NCBI GenBank assembly: GCA_035516255.1 | Contig: DATJAL010000002.1 | Location: 289,480 to 353,479, forward strand | Length of the DNA: 64,000 nucleotides | Direction of reading: 5' to 3' | From: Chitinivibrionales bacterium | Lineage (GTDB): Bacteria; Fibrobacterota; Chitinivibrionia; Chitinivibrionales; FEN-1185 | In this document: positions 26,152 to 34,372 of the stretch, one piece after another | Position numbering within the stretch: position 1 is the stretch's first letter | How the letters are laid out: each line of letters starts with the position of its first letter | The notes under the pieces: model-generated | Told to the model about the DNA's origin: nothing | The model's input: the letters and a program-made list of their open reading frames with translations, nothing else | Database searches by the model: none | Position numbers and translations under genes: made by a program

Positions 26152-26850
26152 ATGCACCTGAAAAAAGTAGTCCTGCTCAGGGATAAATTCCCCGAAAAAC
26201 AATGCTATCCTTTTAATCTGGCCGTGTTCCACAATACGCCGTTCCTCGAATTTTCCACACCCGTTACTTTTTTCGTGGGAGAAAACGCGACCGGAAAGTC
26301 CACGCTCATGCACGCAATGGCGAAACACTGCGGGATATACATCTGGGGCGAGGACACGGGCAGGGACCGCTGCGAGCACAACCCGTATGAACGGGAATTC
26401 TTCAACTACGTCGATATCGAATGGACACAGGGGAGGGTGCCGGGCTCGTTTTTCGGCTCTGACCTTTTCCGGAATTATGCCCACATCATCGACGAATGGG
26501 CGTCCATGGACCCGGGCCTGCTCGACTACTTCGGCGGTAAGTCGTTGGTGAGCCAGTCGCACGGACAGTCCATCCTTTCGTTCTTCACCGCGTGCTTCAA
26601 GGTGAAGGGCGTGTACTTCCTTGACGAACCGGAAACAGGGCTGTCGCCGGCGAGCCAGCTCAAATTGCTGGCGCTGCTGTCTGCGTCGGCCGGCCAGGGA
26701 CATGCCCAGTTTATTGTCGCCACGCATTCGCCGATACTCCTTTCGTGCCCCGGCGCGGTAGTGTACTGCTTTGACGGGAAGGCGATAGTAAAGGGTGACT
26801 ATAAGGATTCCGAACATTACAAGGTGTATAGGGAATTTTTTAACAGATAA
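26152..26850 (+). CDS. AAA-family (ABC-like) ATPase, stand-alone
   Basis: 232 residues. FFVGENATGKSTL (about 40-52) is the P-loop, and GVYFLDEPETGLSPASQ is an ABC/AAA_21-type Walker B with D-loop. SQSHGQSIL replaces the usual ABC signature, and IVATHSPIL is the switch histidine. The fold is that of RecF/OLD/AAA_21-like ATPases. It has no nuclease, TOPRIM or membrane part. Relatives are annotated only as AAA family ATPase. It follows a DUF6429 gene and has no partner nuclease beside it, so a defence role is not supported. Confidence 0.8.
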   Translation: MHLKKVVLLRDKFPEKQCYPFNLAVFHNTPFLEFSTPVTFFVGENATGKSTLMHAMAKHCGIYIWGEDTGRDRCEHNPYEREFFNYVDIEWTQGRVPGSFFGSDLFRNYAHIIDEWASMDPGLLDYFGGKSLVSQSHGQSILSFFTACFKVKGVYFLDEPETGLSPASQLKLLALLSASAGQGHAQFIVATHSPILLSCPGAVVYCFDGKAIVKGDYKDSEHYKVYREFFNR

Positions 26851-27036
26851 AGACAGCAGCCGTCCCCAGCTCGTAATATTTCATCCACTTCCAACTCATT
26901 TTTTATTAATTCCCCTCGATCAACCTTAAAGTTTTATCATGGACGGTCAGCCCTCCATAATGGGATAATTACATATATGTTACACTGGTCGTTTCAAATA
27001 TCCCCGGCCTGCTGACTGACATGAAAGGGGCGTTCC

Positions 27037-30000
27037 ATGAAGACTCATGTGCGTTTTTTTGCGGTGACGGCATTCTGCAGCGCGTTGGTTTTTCTTTGCT
27101 GTACATCCGAAACGACTTCTCCCGGCGGCCCCATACCGGGAAGCACCTCCAATGGATATTATATCCTTACGAGCCCTCTTGCCGGTTCGTCGTACCAGCT
27201 CAATACCACCTTGCCCATCAGGTGGTCGTGGAGCGGGACCGTTTCGGGGATCAATGTCAGCATAGCACTCTACGAAGGGGATAACTTCGTTCGTACCATA
27301 ACGGCTTCAACCGTCAACAACGGCACCTACAACTGGTCGATATATTCCGTTCCATCGGGCATCAATTATCACATCAGAATTACCGATATGCAGGATACCA
27401 CCAAATATGATATGGGCGGTTATTTTAGGATCACCTCCATTTACAACGGGACCATCGCCGTGGCGTTACCCCAAACGGGGACAATCGCGAAAATGGATTC
27501 CACCCTCACCATACGATGGGTGACCAGCGGGAGCATCGGCAATTACGTGAGGATAGAACTGTACAACGATTCCGTTTTGTCCAATACGGTGGTCAGTTCG
27601 ATAGTGGACTCGGGTGAATACATCTGGTATGCCATGACCGCGTCCGCGGGCACTGGCTCAAAATACAGGATCAGGGTCTCGAGCGCCTATGATCCGGGCA
27701 TTTACGGCGAAAGCGGCTACTTCACGGTTCTGTCCCAGTATTCCGGGACCTATGCGGTGACAAGTCCTGACTCCCTGACCACCTGGGCGGCCGGAAGCAC
27801 CTACACGATTCAATGGACCACCACAGGCAATCCCGGACCCTATGTAATCATCAGGCTGTGCAACGACACCGCGACTGTTTCCACGCTGGCGAGCTACCTT
27901 TCCAACAGCGGGACGCTGAGCTGGAACATCCCTGCTTCACTGAGCACGGCCGGCACCTATCGCATCAAGATCATTTCATACAGCGACGCCGGGATTTACA
28001 CCTACAGCAAGCCGTTCACCATCGCGGGCATACCGGCGGATGCCTTTGAGCCGGACAACAGGCGGGACCAGGCGAACATCATTACGACCGACGGCACCAT
28101 TCAGAATCATACGCTCACGATGAATGACACGGATTGGGTGAAGTTTTCCGCGGACAGCGGCGCAATTTACATAATAAGAAATGCCGGAACGGCATATTCG
28201 AGGGACTCATTGTTTTACGGAACCGAAACGGTCTCACAATTGTCGTTCTATAACATTTCGGGCTCCACGAACCAGCAGTACGTTTGCACACGAAGCGGTA
28301 CGTATTATTTGAAAATAATTCCCTATTACACAGCTTTATATTTCGGCGATTACCAGCTGTCGGTATCAAAATTTGATTCCACCACAATGCTGAAATTCAC
28401 CAATCCGTCTTCCACCTCGGTGTTTGCCGCGGGTTCCAGCTATATCCTTTCGTGGACCGCCGACAGCGCCGTGATGGGCGATTACATAGCCCTGTATCTG
28501 TATATTGGAAATAGCCTCATCACATCGATAAGCACCTATCTGAGCAATTCTGGTACCTACACATGGTATGTGCCGTCGGGTCTCGGTTCGGGTTCGGCAT
28601 ACCGGATACGAATGGTCAGTTACAACAATCCTTCCATTTACGGGTACAGCGCGAATTTTTCCATCAGCGGCCTTGCGGCCGACAGCTATGAATTCGACAA
28701 CACGCGCGACTCGGCAAAGGCAATTTCAGTTACCGGCGTTGTGCAGAACAGGTCGGTAACGCTGGGCGACACCGACTGGGTGAAATTCTCCGCGGACAGC
28801 GGCGCGTATTATATCATAAGAAACGTGGGCCAGGCTTATACCCGCGATTTCCTGTTTCAGGGGACCAATGCAAACTCGCTGACCTCCTTTTACGGCGGGA
28901 ATACCAGCAGCTTTCCGACCCTGCGGTGGACGTGTCCTGCGACCGGTGTGTATTATCTACAGATTGCGCCGTACTCTTCCTCATATACCGGCACCTATCA
29001 GCTTTTGGTAATGAAGTCCGATTCGACGTCACTTGCAAATTTTTCGAGCCCGGTTTCCGGCACAACCTGGGCCAGTGGCTCAACCTACAACCTTTCGTGG
29101 GATCCGGACAGCGCCCTGTACGGAGCATATGTCTATCTTTATTTGTACAGCGGCGGCGCGCAGGTGCTGCGCATCGCCACTTCCATCGCCAACAGCGGAA
29201 GCTACAGTTGGACGATTCCGGCCGGGATAGCGAGCGCCGCCAATTACCAGATAAGGATGGTGAATTATTCCGATCCGTCTATCGGCGGGTTCAGCCAGAA
29301 TTTTACGATAAGCGGATTGGCCGCGGATTCCTATGAACCCGATAATTCAAAGCAGCAGGCAAAAACCATCCCGGTTGACGGGACCGCGCAGACCCGCTCG
29401 CTGACGCTCGCGGACACCGACTGGGTGAGCTTCACCGCGCAGAAGGGGATGATCTATCTTGTCAAGGGATCCGCCGCTTCAAGTTTCTACCTGTATTTGT
29501 ACCAGGACACCGGCACGGTTCTGCTTACGTCAACCTACAGCGCGTCTCCGACGATACCGTGGACCTGCCCGGCATCGGGCACCTATTATGTCCGGACGTT
29601 TTGTTCGTCGGGCTACCTTGCCAGTTACAATCTTTGGATCAAGGAATATTCTTCTTACAATATGGCGACATTCATCAATCCGACGCATAACTCCACCTGG
29701 TCCACCGGCTCCGCCTATACGATACAATGGACGCCGGACACCGCCCTGTTCGGAACGTATGTCCGCTTGTACCTGTGTCGCGACACCGTGCCGGTCCAAA
29801 CCATTACGACCCTGGCGGCCAACCTGACCGGCAGTTACCAGTGTACGCCGCTTGCCGGTCTCGCGACCGATACGGTTTACCGCATAAGAATAACCAGCTC
29901 GCTCAATTCCCAGATCACGGGCCTCAGCGCGCAATTCACGATCAGCGGCGTTCCCTCTGACGTGTACGAGCCGGACAACGTGATTTCACAGGCGCACACC

Positions 30001-30591
30001 ATCGCGCTGAATGCAACGCCGGAACTCCACACGCTTTCGCTTGCGGACAGCGACTGGTGCAAATTCAGCGCCGCCGCCGACATGATGTATGCGATAAAGA
30101 CGCTAGGCGGAATTTATCCGAAGATAGAGTTGTTTTCGGCCGACGGCAGTACTTCCGTTGCGACGGCCAACAGCACCGGCACCGATTCGAACGCCGTAAT
30201 GTACTGGATGTGCCAGACGTCAGGTGATTACGCATTCAAGATTTCAAGCGCGCGCACCGGCCCGTATCAGGTTTCGGTCACTTCCTATGACTCCACGCAG
30301 TACCGGTTTTCGGTGACCTCGCCGTCTTCAGGCGCGCAAGTGAAGCAGGATTCGGTCACGGTGGTGCAGTGGTCCAGCCCGGTCCCTATCGGAGGATACG
30401 TTGACCTGTTTCTCTACGACAATGCGAACGGCGTGGCCACGATCGATGCGAACGTCCCGAATACCGGCTCGTACAGCTGGGCGGTATTCTCGACAAAGTA
30501 TTCAGCGGGAAATAATTATTATATCAAGGTTATAAGCAGATACGGCTCGAATATTTTCGGCCAAAGCCAGACGTTCTCGATTGTGCCGTAA
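27037..30591 (+). CDS. Giant repeat lipoprotein: seven Kre9/KNH modules interleaved with four PPC-like modules
   Basis: 1184 residues with AAAGGGG before the ATG. The signal sequence ends in LVFLCC, so one of Cys21/22 is probably lipidated. KNH-type modules lie at about 42-134, 137-233, 238-330, 452-544, 666-758, 876-970 and 1088-1184, each starting near an SP and G and holding a W of the TIQW/LSW type. Between them, PPC-like modules at about 334-445, 548-660, 764-870 and 975-1083 start with D(A/S/V)(F/Y)E(P/F)DN and contain DTDWVKF. The first two PPC copies are nearly identical, so the gene grew by duplication. There is no catalytic domain. A surface adhesion, binding or structural role is likely. 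It stands alone. Confidence 0.8.
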   Translation: MKTHVRFFAVTAFCSALVFLCCTSETTSPGGPIPGSTSNGYYILTSPLAGSSYQLNTTLPIRWSWSGTVSGINVSIALYEGDNFVRTITASTVNNGTYNWSIYSVPSGINYHIRITDMQDTTKYDMGGYFRITSIYNGTIAVALPQTGTIAKMDSTLTIRWVTSGSIGNYVRIELYNDSVLSNTVVSSIVDSGEYIWYAMTASAGTGSKYRIRVSSAYDPGIYGESGYFTVLSQYSGTYAVTSPDSLTTWAAGSTYTIQWTTTGNPGPYVIIRLCNDTATVSTLASYLSNSGTLSWNIPASLSTAGTYRIKIISYSDAGIYTYSKPFTIAGIPADAFEPDNRRDQANIITTDGTIQNHTLTMNDTDWVKFSADSGAIYIIRNAGTAYSRDSLFYGTETVSQLSFYNISGSTNQQYVCTRSGTYYLKIIPYYTALYFGDYQLSVSKFDSTTMLKFTNPSSTSVFAAGSSYILSWTADSAVMGDYIALYLYIGNSLITSISTYLSNSGTYTWYVPSGLGSGSAYRIRMVSYNNPSIYGYSANFSISGLAADSYEFDNTRDSAKAISVTGVVQNRSVTLGDTDWVKFSADSGAYYIIRNVGQAYTRDFLFQGTNANSLTSFYGGNTSSFPTLRWTCPATGVYYLQIAPYSSSYTGTYQLLVMKSDSTSLANFSSPVSGTTWASGSTYNLSWDPDSALYGAYVYLYLYSGGAQVLRIATSIANSGSYSWTIPAGIASAANYQIRMVNYSDPSIGGFSQNFTISGLAADSYEPDNSKQQAKTIPVDGTAQTRSLTLADTDWVSFTAQKGMIYLVKGSAASSFYLYLYQDTGTVLLTSTYSASPTIPWTCPASGTYYVRTFCSSGYLASYNLWIKEYSSYNMATFINPTHNSTWSTGSAYTIQWTPDTALFGTYVRLYLCRDTVPVQTITTLAANLTGSYQCTPLAGLATDTVYRIRITSSLNSQITGLSAQFTISGVPSDVYEPDNVISQAHTIALNATPELHTLSLADSDWCKFSAAADMMYAIKTLGGIYPKIELFSADGSTSVATANSTGTDSNAVMYWMCQTSGDYAFKISSARTGPYQVSVTSYDSTQYRFSVTSPSSGAQVKQDSVTVVQWSSPVPIGGYVDLFLYDNANGVATIDANVPNTGSYSWAVFSTKYSAGNNYYIKVISRYGSNIFGQSQTFSIVP

Positions 30592-30643
30592 CAGAACGGT
30601 ATCATGCGCGCGGGCCTTGCCGATTTTTATATTTATAGCAATA

Positions 30644-30659
30644 CCGCCCGGAAAGGCGG
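30644..30659 (+). terminator. GC-rich hairpin after the repeat-lipoprotein gene
   Basis: CCGCC and GGCGG are separated by six bases, with extra pairing of GCA and TGC outside. It lies 53 bases after the stop of the giant lipoprotein gene and 35 bases before the small ORF. There is no T-run, so this may be a 3'-end-stabilising hairpin rather than a true terminator. Confidence 0.35.
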
Positions 30660-30693
30660 ATGCTGTTACCTATAAAACAAAGGAGTGTTGTAT

Positions 30694-30828
30694 ATGTCAC
30701 ATGCCCAGGATTCGAGAAAAGAACAGAAAAAACAGCCTCAAAAGTCATTGAAGGAAAAACGGCTCGAAAAGCAGGCGAAAAAGGCGGCCAAGTATGGAAC
30801 ACCCCCGATAACCCCAACGACGTTCTGA
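30694..30828 (+). CDS. Small lysine-rich protein, 44 residues
   Basis: A strong AGGAG lies eight bases before ATG 30694. The frame reads MSHAQDSRKEQKKQPQKSLK and continues with KEKRLEKQAKKAAKYG before ending PITPTTF. The product is very basic and largely helical with no hydrophobic core. The Shine-Dalgarno and the KEKRLEKQAKKAAK pattern, familiar from small unannotated basic proteins in many bacteria, support a real gene. It sits between two hairpins. Nucleic-acid or ribosome binding would suit the charge but is only a guess. An overlapping longer frame (30660-30842) has no such ribosome site. Confidence 0.65.
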   Translation: MSHAQDSRKEQKKQPQKSLKEKRLEKQAKKAAKYGTPPITPTTF

Positions 30829-30843
30829 TATCCTGCCCGTAAC

Positions 30844-30877
30844 GCCGGCGGGGTCTCATTGCCTCCGCCGGCAGGGT
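30844..30877 (+). terminator. Strong hairpin terminator after the small basic protein
   Basis: GCCGGCGG (30844-30851) pairs perfectly with CCGCCGGC (30865-30872) around a 13-base loop, then AGGGTTTC. The stem is very stable but the T-run is only three bases. Position 16 bases after the small ORF stop fits transcript end formation. Confidence 0.55.
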
Positions 30878-30911
30878 TTCTCACGCTTACTCACGCACGT
30901 CAAGCACCCCC

Positions 30912-31439
30912 GTGGAAACAATCCAATTCATCACCGACCGCGATATCTATTCAAAAGTGGTGCTTGAAGAAATCCCGAAGTCCAAACGGTTCGTGTGGAT
31001 CGGCACCTCGGATCTTAAGGACCTCTACGTTTCGAAAAAAGGCCGCATGGTGCCGTTTCTTGAAGTGCTTTCCGATTGCGCCAAGCGGGGCGTGGAGATA
31101 CGCCTCATCCACGCCAAGGAGCCGGGACGGGCCTTCCGCGCCGACTTCGACAAGTACCCGGCGCTTATTGACGGAATGGAACGGATCCTGTGTCCGCGTG
31201 TGCATTTCAAGTGCGTGGTGATCGACGGTGCCGTCGCCTACATGGGCAGCGCGAACCTTACGGGCGCGGGCATGGGCGCCAAGGCGGACGTACGTCGCAA
31301 TTTTGAAATGGGGATAATGACGACTGATAAGAAAATCATCAAACAGATCATGGAAGAGTTCGACGGCATATGGATGGGGAATCATTGCGCCTCATGCGAC
31401 AGAAAACAGTATTGCGCGGATTACAAGGACCTTTTATGA
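30912..31439 (+). CDS. Single-HKD phospholipase D-like protein with C-terminal Cys motif
   Basis: 175 residues from a GTG at 30912; the start is uncertain because no good ribosome site is visible. The HKD motif is HFKCVVID (His98, Lys100, Asp105) followed by MGSANLTGAG, typical of PLD-superfamily nucleases and phosphodiesterases that work as dimers when only one HKD is present. The end has HCASCDRKQYC (Cys159, 162, 168), probably a metal site. Small cytoplasmic proteins of this kind are found in many genomes without known function. The stop overlaps the PAP2 gene start (ATGA), so the pair is co-translated. Confidence 0.75.
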   Translation: METIQFITDRDIYSKVVLEEIPKSKRFVWIGTSDLKDLYVSKKGRMVPFLEVLSDCAKRGVEIRLIHAKEPGRAFRADFDKYPALIDGMERILCPRVHFKCVVIDGAVAYMGSANLTGAGMGAKADVRRNFEMGIMTTDKKIIKQIMEEFDGIWMGNHCASCDRKQYCADYKDLL

Positions 31440-31963
31440 AAAAAACCCTCCTGGCGGCTTTGGCGATATTTGTCGCCACCGTGCCGGCCTTTTCCACTGA
31501 TTACTTTGAAAAGGCCGGTGACATCGGCCAGTACGCCATCCCTGCAGCCGGGCTCGGTGTCGCACTTGTGAAGAAAGACTGGAAAGGATGCCTGCAGCTC
31601 ACGTACGCGTTTGCCGCGGCCATGGCCGTCACCTACGGCCTCAAATACACGGTCCGCGAGACACGCCCGGACGGCGGGGACCAGTCTTTCCCATCCGGCC
31701 ACACATCGGCCGCGTGCTGCGGCGCAGCGTTTATCGATATGCGTTACGGCCATGCATGGGGCCTGCCCGCCTACGCTGCGGCGTCGCTGGTGGGGTGGAG
31801 CAGGATAGAGTCGAACCAGCATTATCCATTGGATGTGCTTGCCGGCGCGGCGATAGGGATTTTAAGCAATGTGATATTCACAAGAAGCAAGGCCAGCAAC
31901 GTGAAGATCGCGCCGGTTGCCGGCAATGGGTCCTACGGCGCCATTATGATTTACAAATGGTAA
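31436..31963 (+). CDS. PAP2-superfamily membrane phosphatase
   Basis: 175 residues from the ATG overlapping the previous stop. A signal peptide (MKKTLLAALAIFVATVPAFS) starts the protein. All three PAP2 motifs are present: K-x6-RP (Lys70 to Pro78), PSGH (86-89) and SRIESNQHYPLD (122-133). These enzymes dephosphorylate lipid phosphates such as phosphatidate or undecaprenyl pyrophosphate on the periplasmic side. The C-terminus (APVAGNGSYGAIMIYKW) ends like an outer-membrane strand, an unusual detail. The next gene begins 16 bases on. Confidence 0.8.
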   Translation: MKKTLLAALAIFVATVPAFSTDYFEKAGDIGQYAIPAAGLGVALVKKDWKGCLQLTYAFAAAMAVTYGLKYTVRETRPDGGDQSFPSGHTSAACCGAAFIDMRYGHAWGLPAYAAASLVGWSRIESNQHYPLDVLAGAAIGILSNVIFTRSKASNVKIAPVAGNGSYGAIMIYKW

Positions 31964-31978
31964 TGGAGAGGTAAAATC

Positions 31979-33262
31979 ATGGACGCGGTTCCAGTTATTT
32001 CAACCAGCAATGCGTTGTTTGAACGCGTTCAGCAGCTCGTCGGCAAGAAAAAAAACGCCGGATTCAACGACGCCGTCCTCATGCAGCCGGCCACCGCGCT
32101 CGACGTGCTCAACATGGAAATGCCCGAGCTGGTGTTCATTGATTTTTCAGACAAGAACTTCAGCGCGTTCTCGCTCATGGACGGCATCATGGCCGACCCC
32201 TGGATCTTCCACTGCGGCATCATCGCGCTGTACGGCGACTACGCCGAGCTTGAGCGGCTCGACGCGATCAAGGGCGCCAACATCATCGTGGCGATCATGG
32301 ACAACGAGCTTGAGCGGCACCTGCCCAAAATCATGGACATCGTGAGCGGCAACCGGCGCATTCTGTTTCAGCGCGAGCTCGGCGTCGACCTCGTGTGGAA
32401 TATCTCGGGCTCGTTCAAGCTGAAGAACGATCCGCTCGAAGCGAGCTGCTATGCCAACCTTATCAGCAATTTTCTGTGCAACGCGCTCAGGATCGGGCTG
32501 GAGGAAAAACCGGTCTGCACCCTGGCCATTTTCGAGATGCTCATGAACGCCATCGAGCACGGCAACTGCGGCATAAACTACGGCGAAAAATCGCAATGGC
32601 TCGAAGCCGGGAAGCCGATCCAGGATCTCATAAGGCAGAAATGCAAAGACCCGACCGTTGACAAAAAGCGCGTCACGTTCGAGTACGCGTTCCTTCCCGA
32701 ATGCGCCCGGTTCTTTATCGCCGACGAGGGCGGAGGGTTTGACTGGCGCAGGTTCGTTGACGGCATCCATAAAACCGGCGAACTCGAGCTGCACGGCAGG
32801 GGAATCTCCATTGCAAAAAGCCTGATGCGCAACCTGCAGTACAACGAGACCGGCACCGAGGTGAGCTTTGAAATCGCATACCCGAAAAACGTGAGCGCGG
32901 TCACGCCGGCGCTGTTCAAATCGATCAGCGCGAAAAACGTGCGTCCCGGCCAGGTGATATTCCGCTACGGGGAGCCGGGCGACTCCATGTATTACATTGT
33001 CAAGGGACAATACGACGTGGTCGTGAACGGCAAGACCGTGTCCAGCCTTTCGGCCGACGACGTATTCCTGGGTGAGATGTCGTTTCTGCTCAACAACCGG
33101 AGGAGCGCAACGGTAAAGGCGAGATCGGCGGGAACGATCATACCGATATCAAAGAACGATTTCATCGAGGCGGTGAAACGGAAGCCGTATTATGCCTTGT
33201 TCTTGTCAAAGCTGCTGGCGCAGAGGATACAGCGGTTCAATCAAAGGGCGTTTAACTTGTAG
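31979..33262 (+). CDS. Three-domain signalling fusion: receiver-like, RsbW/HATPase-like, cyclic-nucleotide-binding
   Basis: 427 residues with GGAGAGG before the ATG. Residues 1-125 look like a degenerate receiver domain (ELVFIDFSD at 50-58 in place of the phospho-Asp strand). Residues 150-310 form a GHKL/anti-sigma-type ATP-binding domain: N-box EMLMNAIEHGN (186-196), G1 DEGGGFDW (249-256), G2 HGRGISIAK (272-280). Residues 318-420 are a cNMP-binding domain with RYGEPGDSMYYIVKGQYDV and a phosphate cassette LGEMSFLLNNRRSATV. There is no H-box, so it is an RsbW/SpoIIAB-like kinase rather than a sensor histidine kinase. A partner sigma factor or anti-anti-sigma protein is not in the window. Confidence 0.8.
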   Translation: MDAVPVISTSNALFERVQQLVGKKKNAGFNDAVLMQPATALDVLNMEMPELVFIDFSDKNFSAFSLMDGIMADPWIFHCGIIALYGDYAELERLDAIKGANIIVAIMDNELERHLPKIMDIVSGNRRILFQRELGVDLVWNISGSFKLKNDPLEASCYANLISNFLCNALRIGLEEKPVCTLAIFEMLMNAIEHGNCGINYGEKSQWLEAGKPIQDLIRQKCKDPTVDKKRVTFEYAFLPECARFFIADEGGGFDWRRFVDGIHKTGELELHGRGISIAKSLMRNLQYNETGTEVSFEIAYPKNVSAVTPALFKSISAKNVRPGQVIFRYGEPGDSMYYIVKGQYDVVVNGKTVSSLSADDVFLGEMSFLLNNRRSATVKARSAGTIIPISKNDFIEAVKRKPYYALFLSKLLAQRIQRFNQRAFNL

Positions 33263-33286
33263 GATAATATTCCTGGGGATGTTTTA

Positions 33287-33859
33287 ATGAGTTTTGACGC
33301 AACCATGCACTTGCAAACAGAAATTCTTATCCAAAAATTTGTTGAATACATCAACGCATCGCACCGAGAGCCTGGGGATGAATGGCTGATACCGGAAGCA
33401 TTACGATTAGGAATGGATGAATATGGGTACTATGATTGGAAAATACAGAAAAAGCAAATCAGCCACGGCATTGAAATTGAAGGCGGCCCAGTGTGCCGGC
33501 CGCTTCCCGAGGATTTTATTTACCTGTTTGAGCATTATTATTTTCCGGGATTCGACCTGAAGCGCATGTTCCTGTTCGGCAATACTCCGGACAACAAAAC
33601 ACCATTTGATTGGACACACTGCCTCGCGGATGGTTTGGCACGGAAGGCATGGGAAAAAAGAGGGCTCATTCAGATTGGCAGACCGGAACAATATAACATC
33701 GATTCGATATGTCTTGATACAAAAGCAAAAAAGACAAAATTCGGACACCCGTTGATCCGGGTTTTTCGTGAAGATATCTTATTGGACAGAAGAAAATGGA
33801 ACATTGATCATTTTGCAGAATCGTTTCGCGTGGTTTTGGTTGAAAGTGTAAATGAATGA
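33287..33859 (+). CDS. Hypothetical protein
   Basis: 190 residues, cytoplasmic, rich in aromatic residues (YGYYDWKIQKKQ, DFIYLFEHYYFPGFDLKRMF). I do not recognise a family; a distant SUKH/SMI1-like fold is conceivable from the aromatic core but not shown. Codon use is more AT-rich than the fusion gene before it. The stop overlaps the ArfB start by four bases (ATGA), which argues that it is a real, translated gene. Confidence 0.6.
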   Translation: MSFDATMHLQTEILIQKFVEYINASHREPGDEWLIPEALRLGMDEYGYYDWKIQKKQISHGIEIEGGPVCRPLPEDFIYLFEHYYFPGFDLKRMFLFGNTPDNKTPFDWTHCLADGLARKAWEKRGLIQIGRPEQYNIDSICLDTKAKKTKFGHPLIRVFREDILLDRRKWNIDHFAESFRVVLVESVNE

Positions 33860-34284
33860 TTTTCGTTTCCCCTCATTGCAGCATCAATGAAGATGAATTG
33901 TCCTTCTCGTTTGTCCGCTCAGGCGGGCCGGGCGGACAGAACGTGAACAAGGTGTCCACCGCGGCGCAGCTGCGGTTTGATGTCAGCGCATCTCCCAACC
34001 TTTCCGCTGAGGTAAAGAAAAGACTTGTCAAGCTTGCAGGTTCCCGCATCAATAATGACGGCATTCTCCACATTTCCGCAAGCAGGTTTAGAACGCAGGA
34101 GAGAAATAAGGCGGACGCGGTTGATCGGCTGGTGATGTTGATCAGGAAGGCGCTGGTCGAGCCTAAAAAGCGGAAAAAGACAAGGCCGACGTTCGCGTCA
34201 AAGGGAAAACGAGTTGAGAAAAAGAGAAGGCATGGGGAAAAGAAGAGGAACAGGGGAGCGGGGAATTGGGAGATGGAAATTTGA
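33856..34284 (+). CDS. arfB: ArfB/YaeJ-type peptidyl-tRNA hydrolase for ribosome rescue
   Basis: 142 residues. The GGQ motif in RSGGPGGQNVNKVSTA is that of class I release factors. The domain lacks codon-recognition parts, and the C-terminus is a long basic tail (EPKKRKKTRPTFASKGKRVEKKRRHGEKK, positions about 105-133), as in ArfB, which puts this tail into the empty mRNA channel of stalled ribosomes and releases the nascent chain. Length is normal. The start is coupled to the upstream hypothetical gene. The last few residues run into sequence without family similarity. Confidence 0.9.
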   Translation: MIFVSPHCSINEDELSFSFVRSGGPGGQNVNKVSTAAQLRFDVSASPNLSAEVKKRLVKLAGSRINNDGILHISASRFRTQERNKADAVDRLVMLIRKALVEPKKRKKTRPTFASKGKRVEKKRRHGEKKRNRGAGNWEMEI

Positions 34285-34372
34285 AAGCTTGAGTTTTGGA
34301 TCAAAGTGTGATAAGCTATTTCAAGTAACGATGCATCTTGAAACGCCTTTTATGAATTCGGAAAAGATCGCC

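Noticed and set aside
25846..26817. 323-codon minus-strand frame
   Set aside because: Covers the DUF6429 and AAA ATPase genes on the opposite strand; no motif, no ribosome site.
26152..26850. Possible anti-phage defence pair (DUF6429 with OLD-like ATPase)
   Set aside because: The ATPase lacks a TOPRIM or nuclease domain and no toxin, methylase or other defence gene is near.
27037..30591. CRISPR array or tandem DNA repeat
   Set aside because: The repeats are diverged protein modules about 100 codons long in one open frame, not short identical spacers.
30660..30842. 60-codon frame overlapping the small lysine-rich gene
   Set aside because: The alternative frame (30694-30828) has a good ribosome site and composition; this one has neither.
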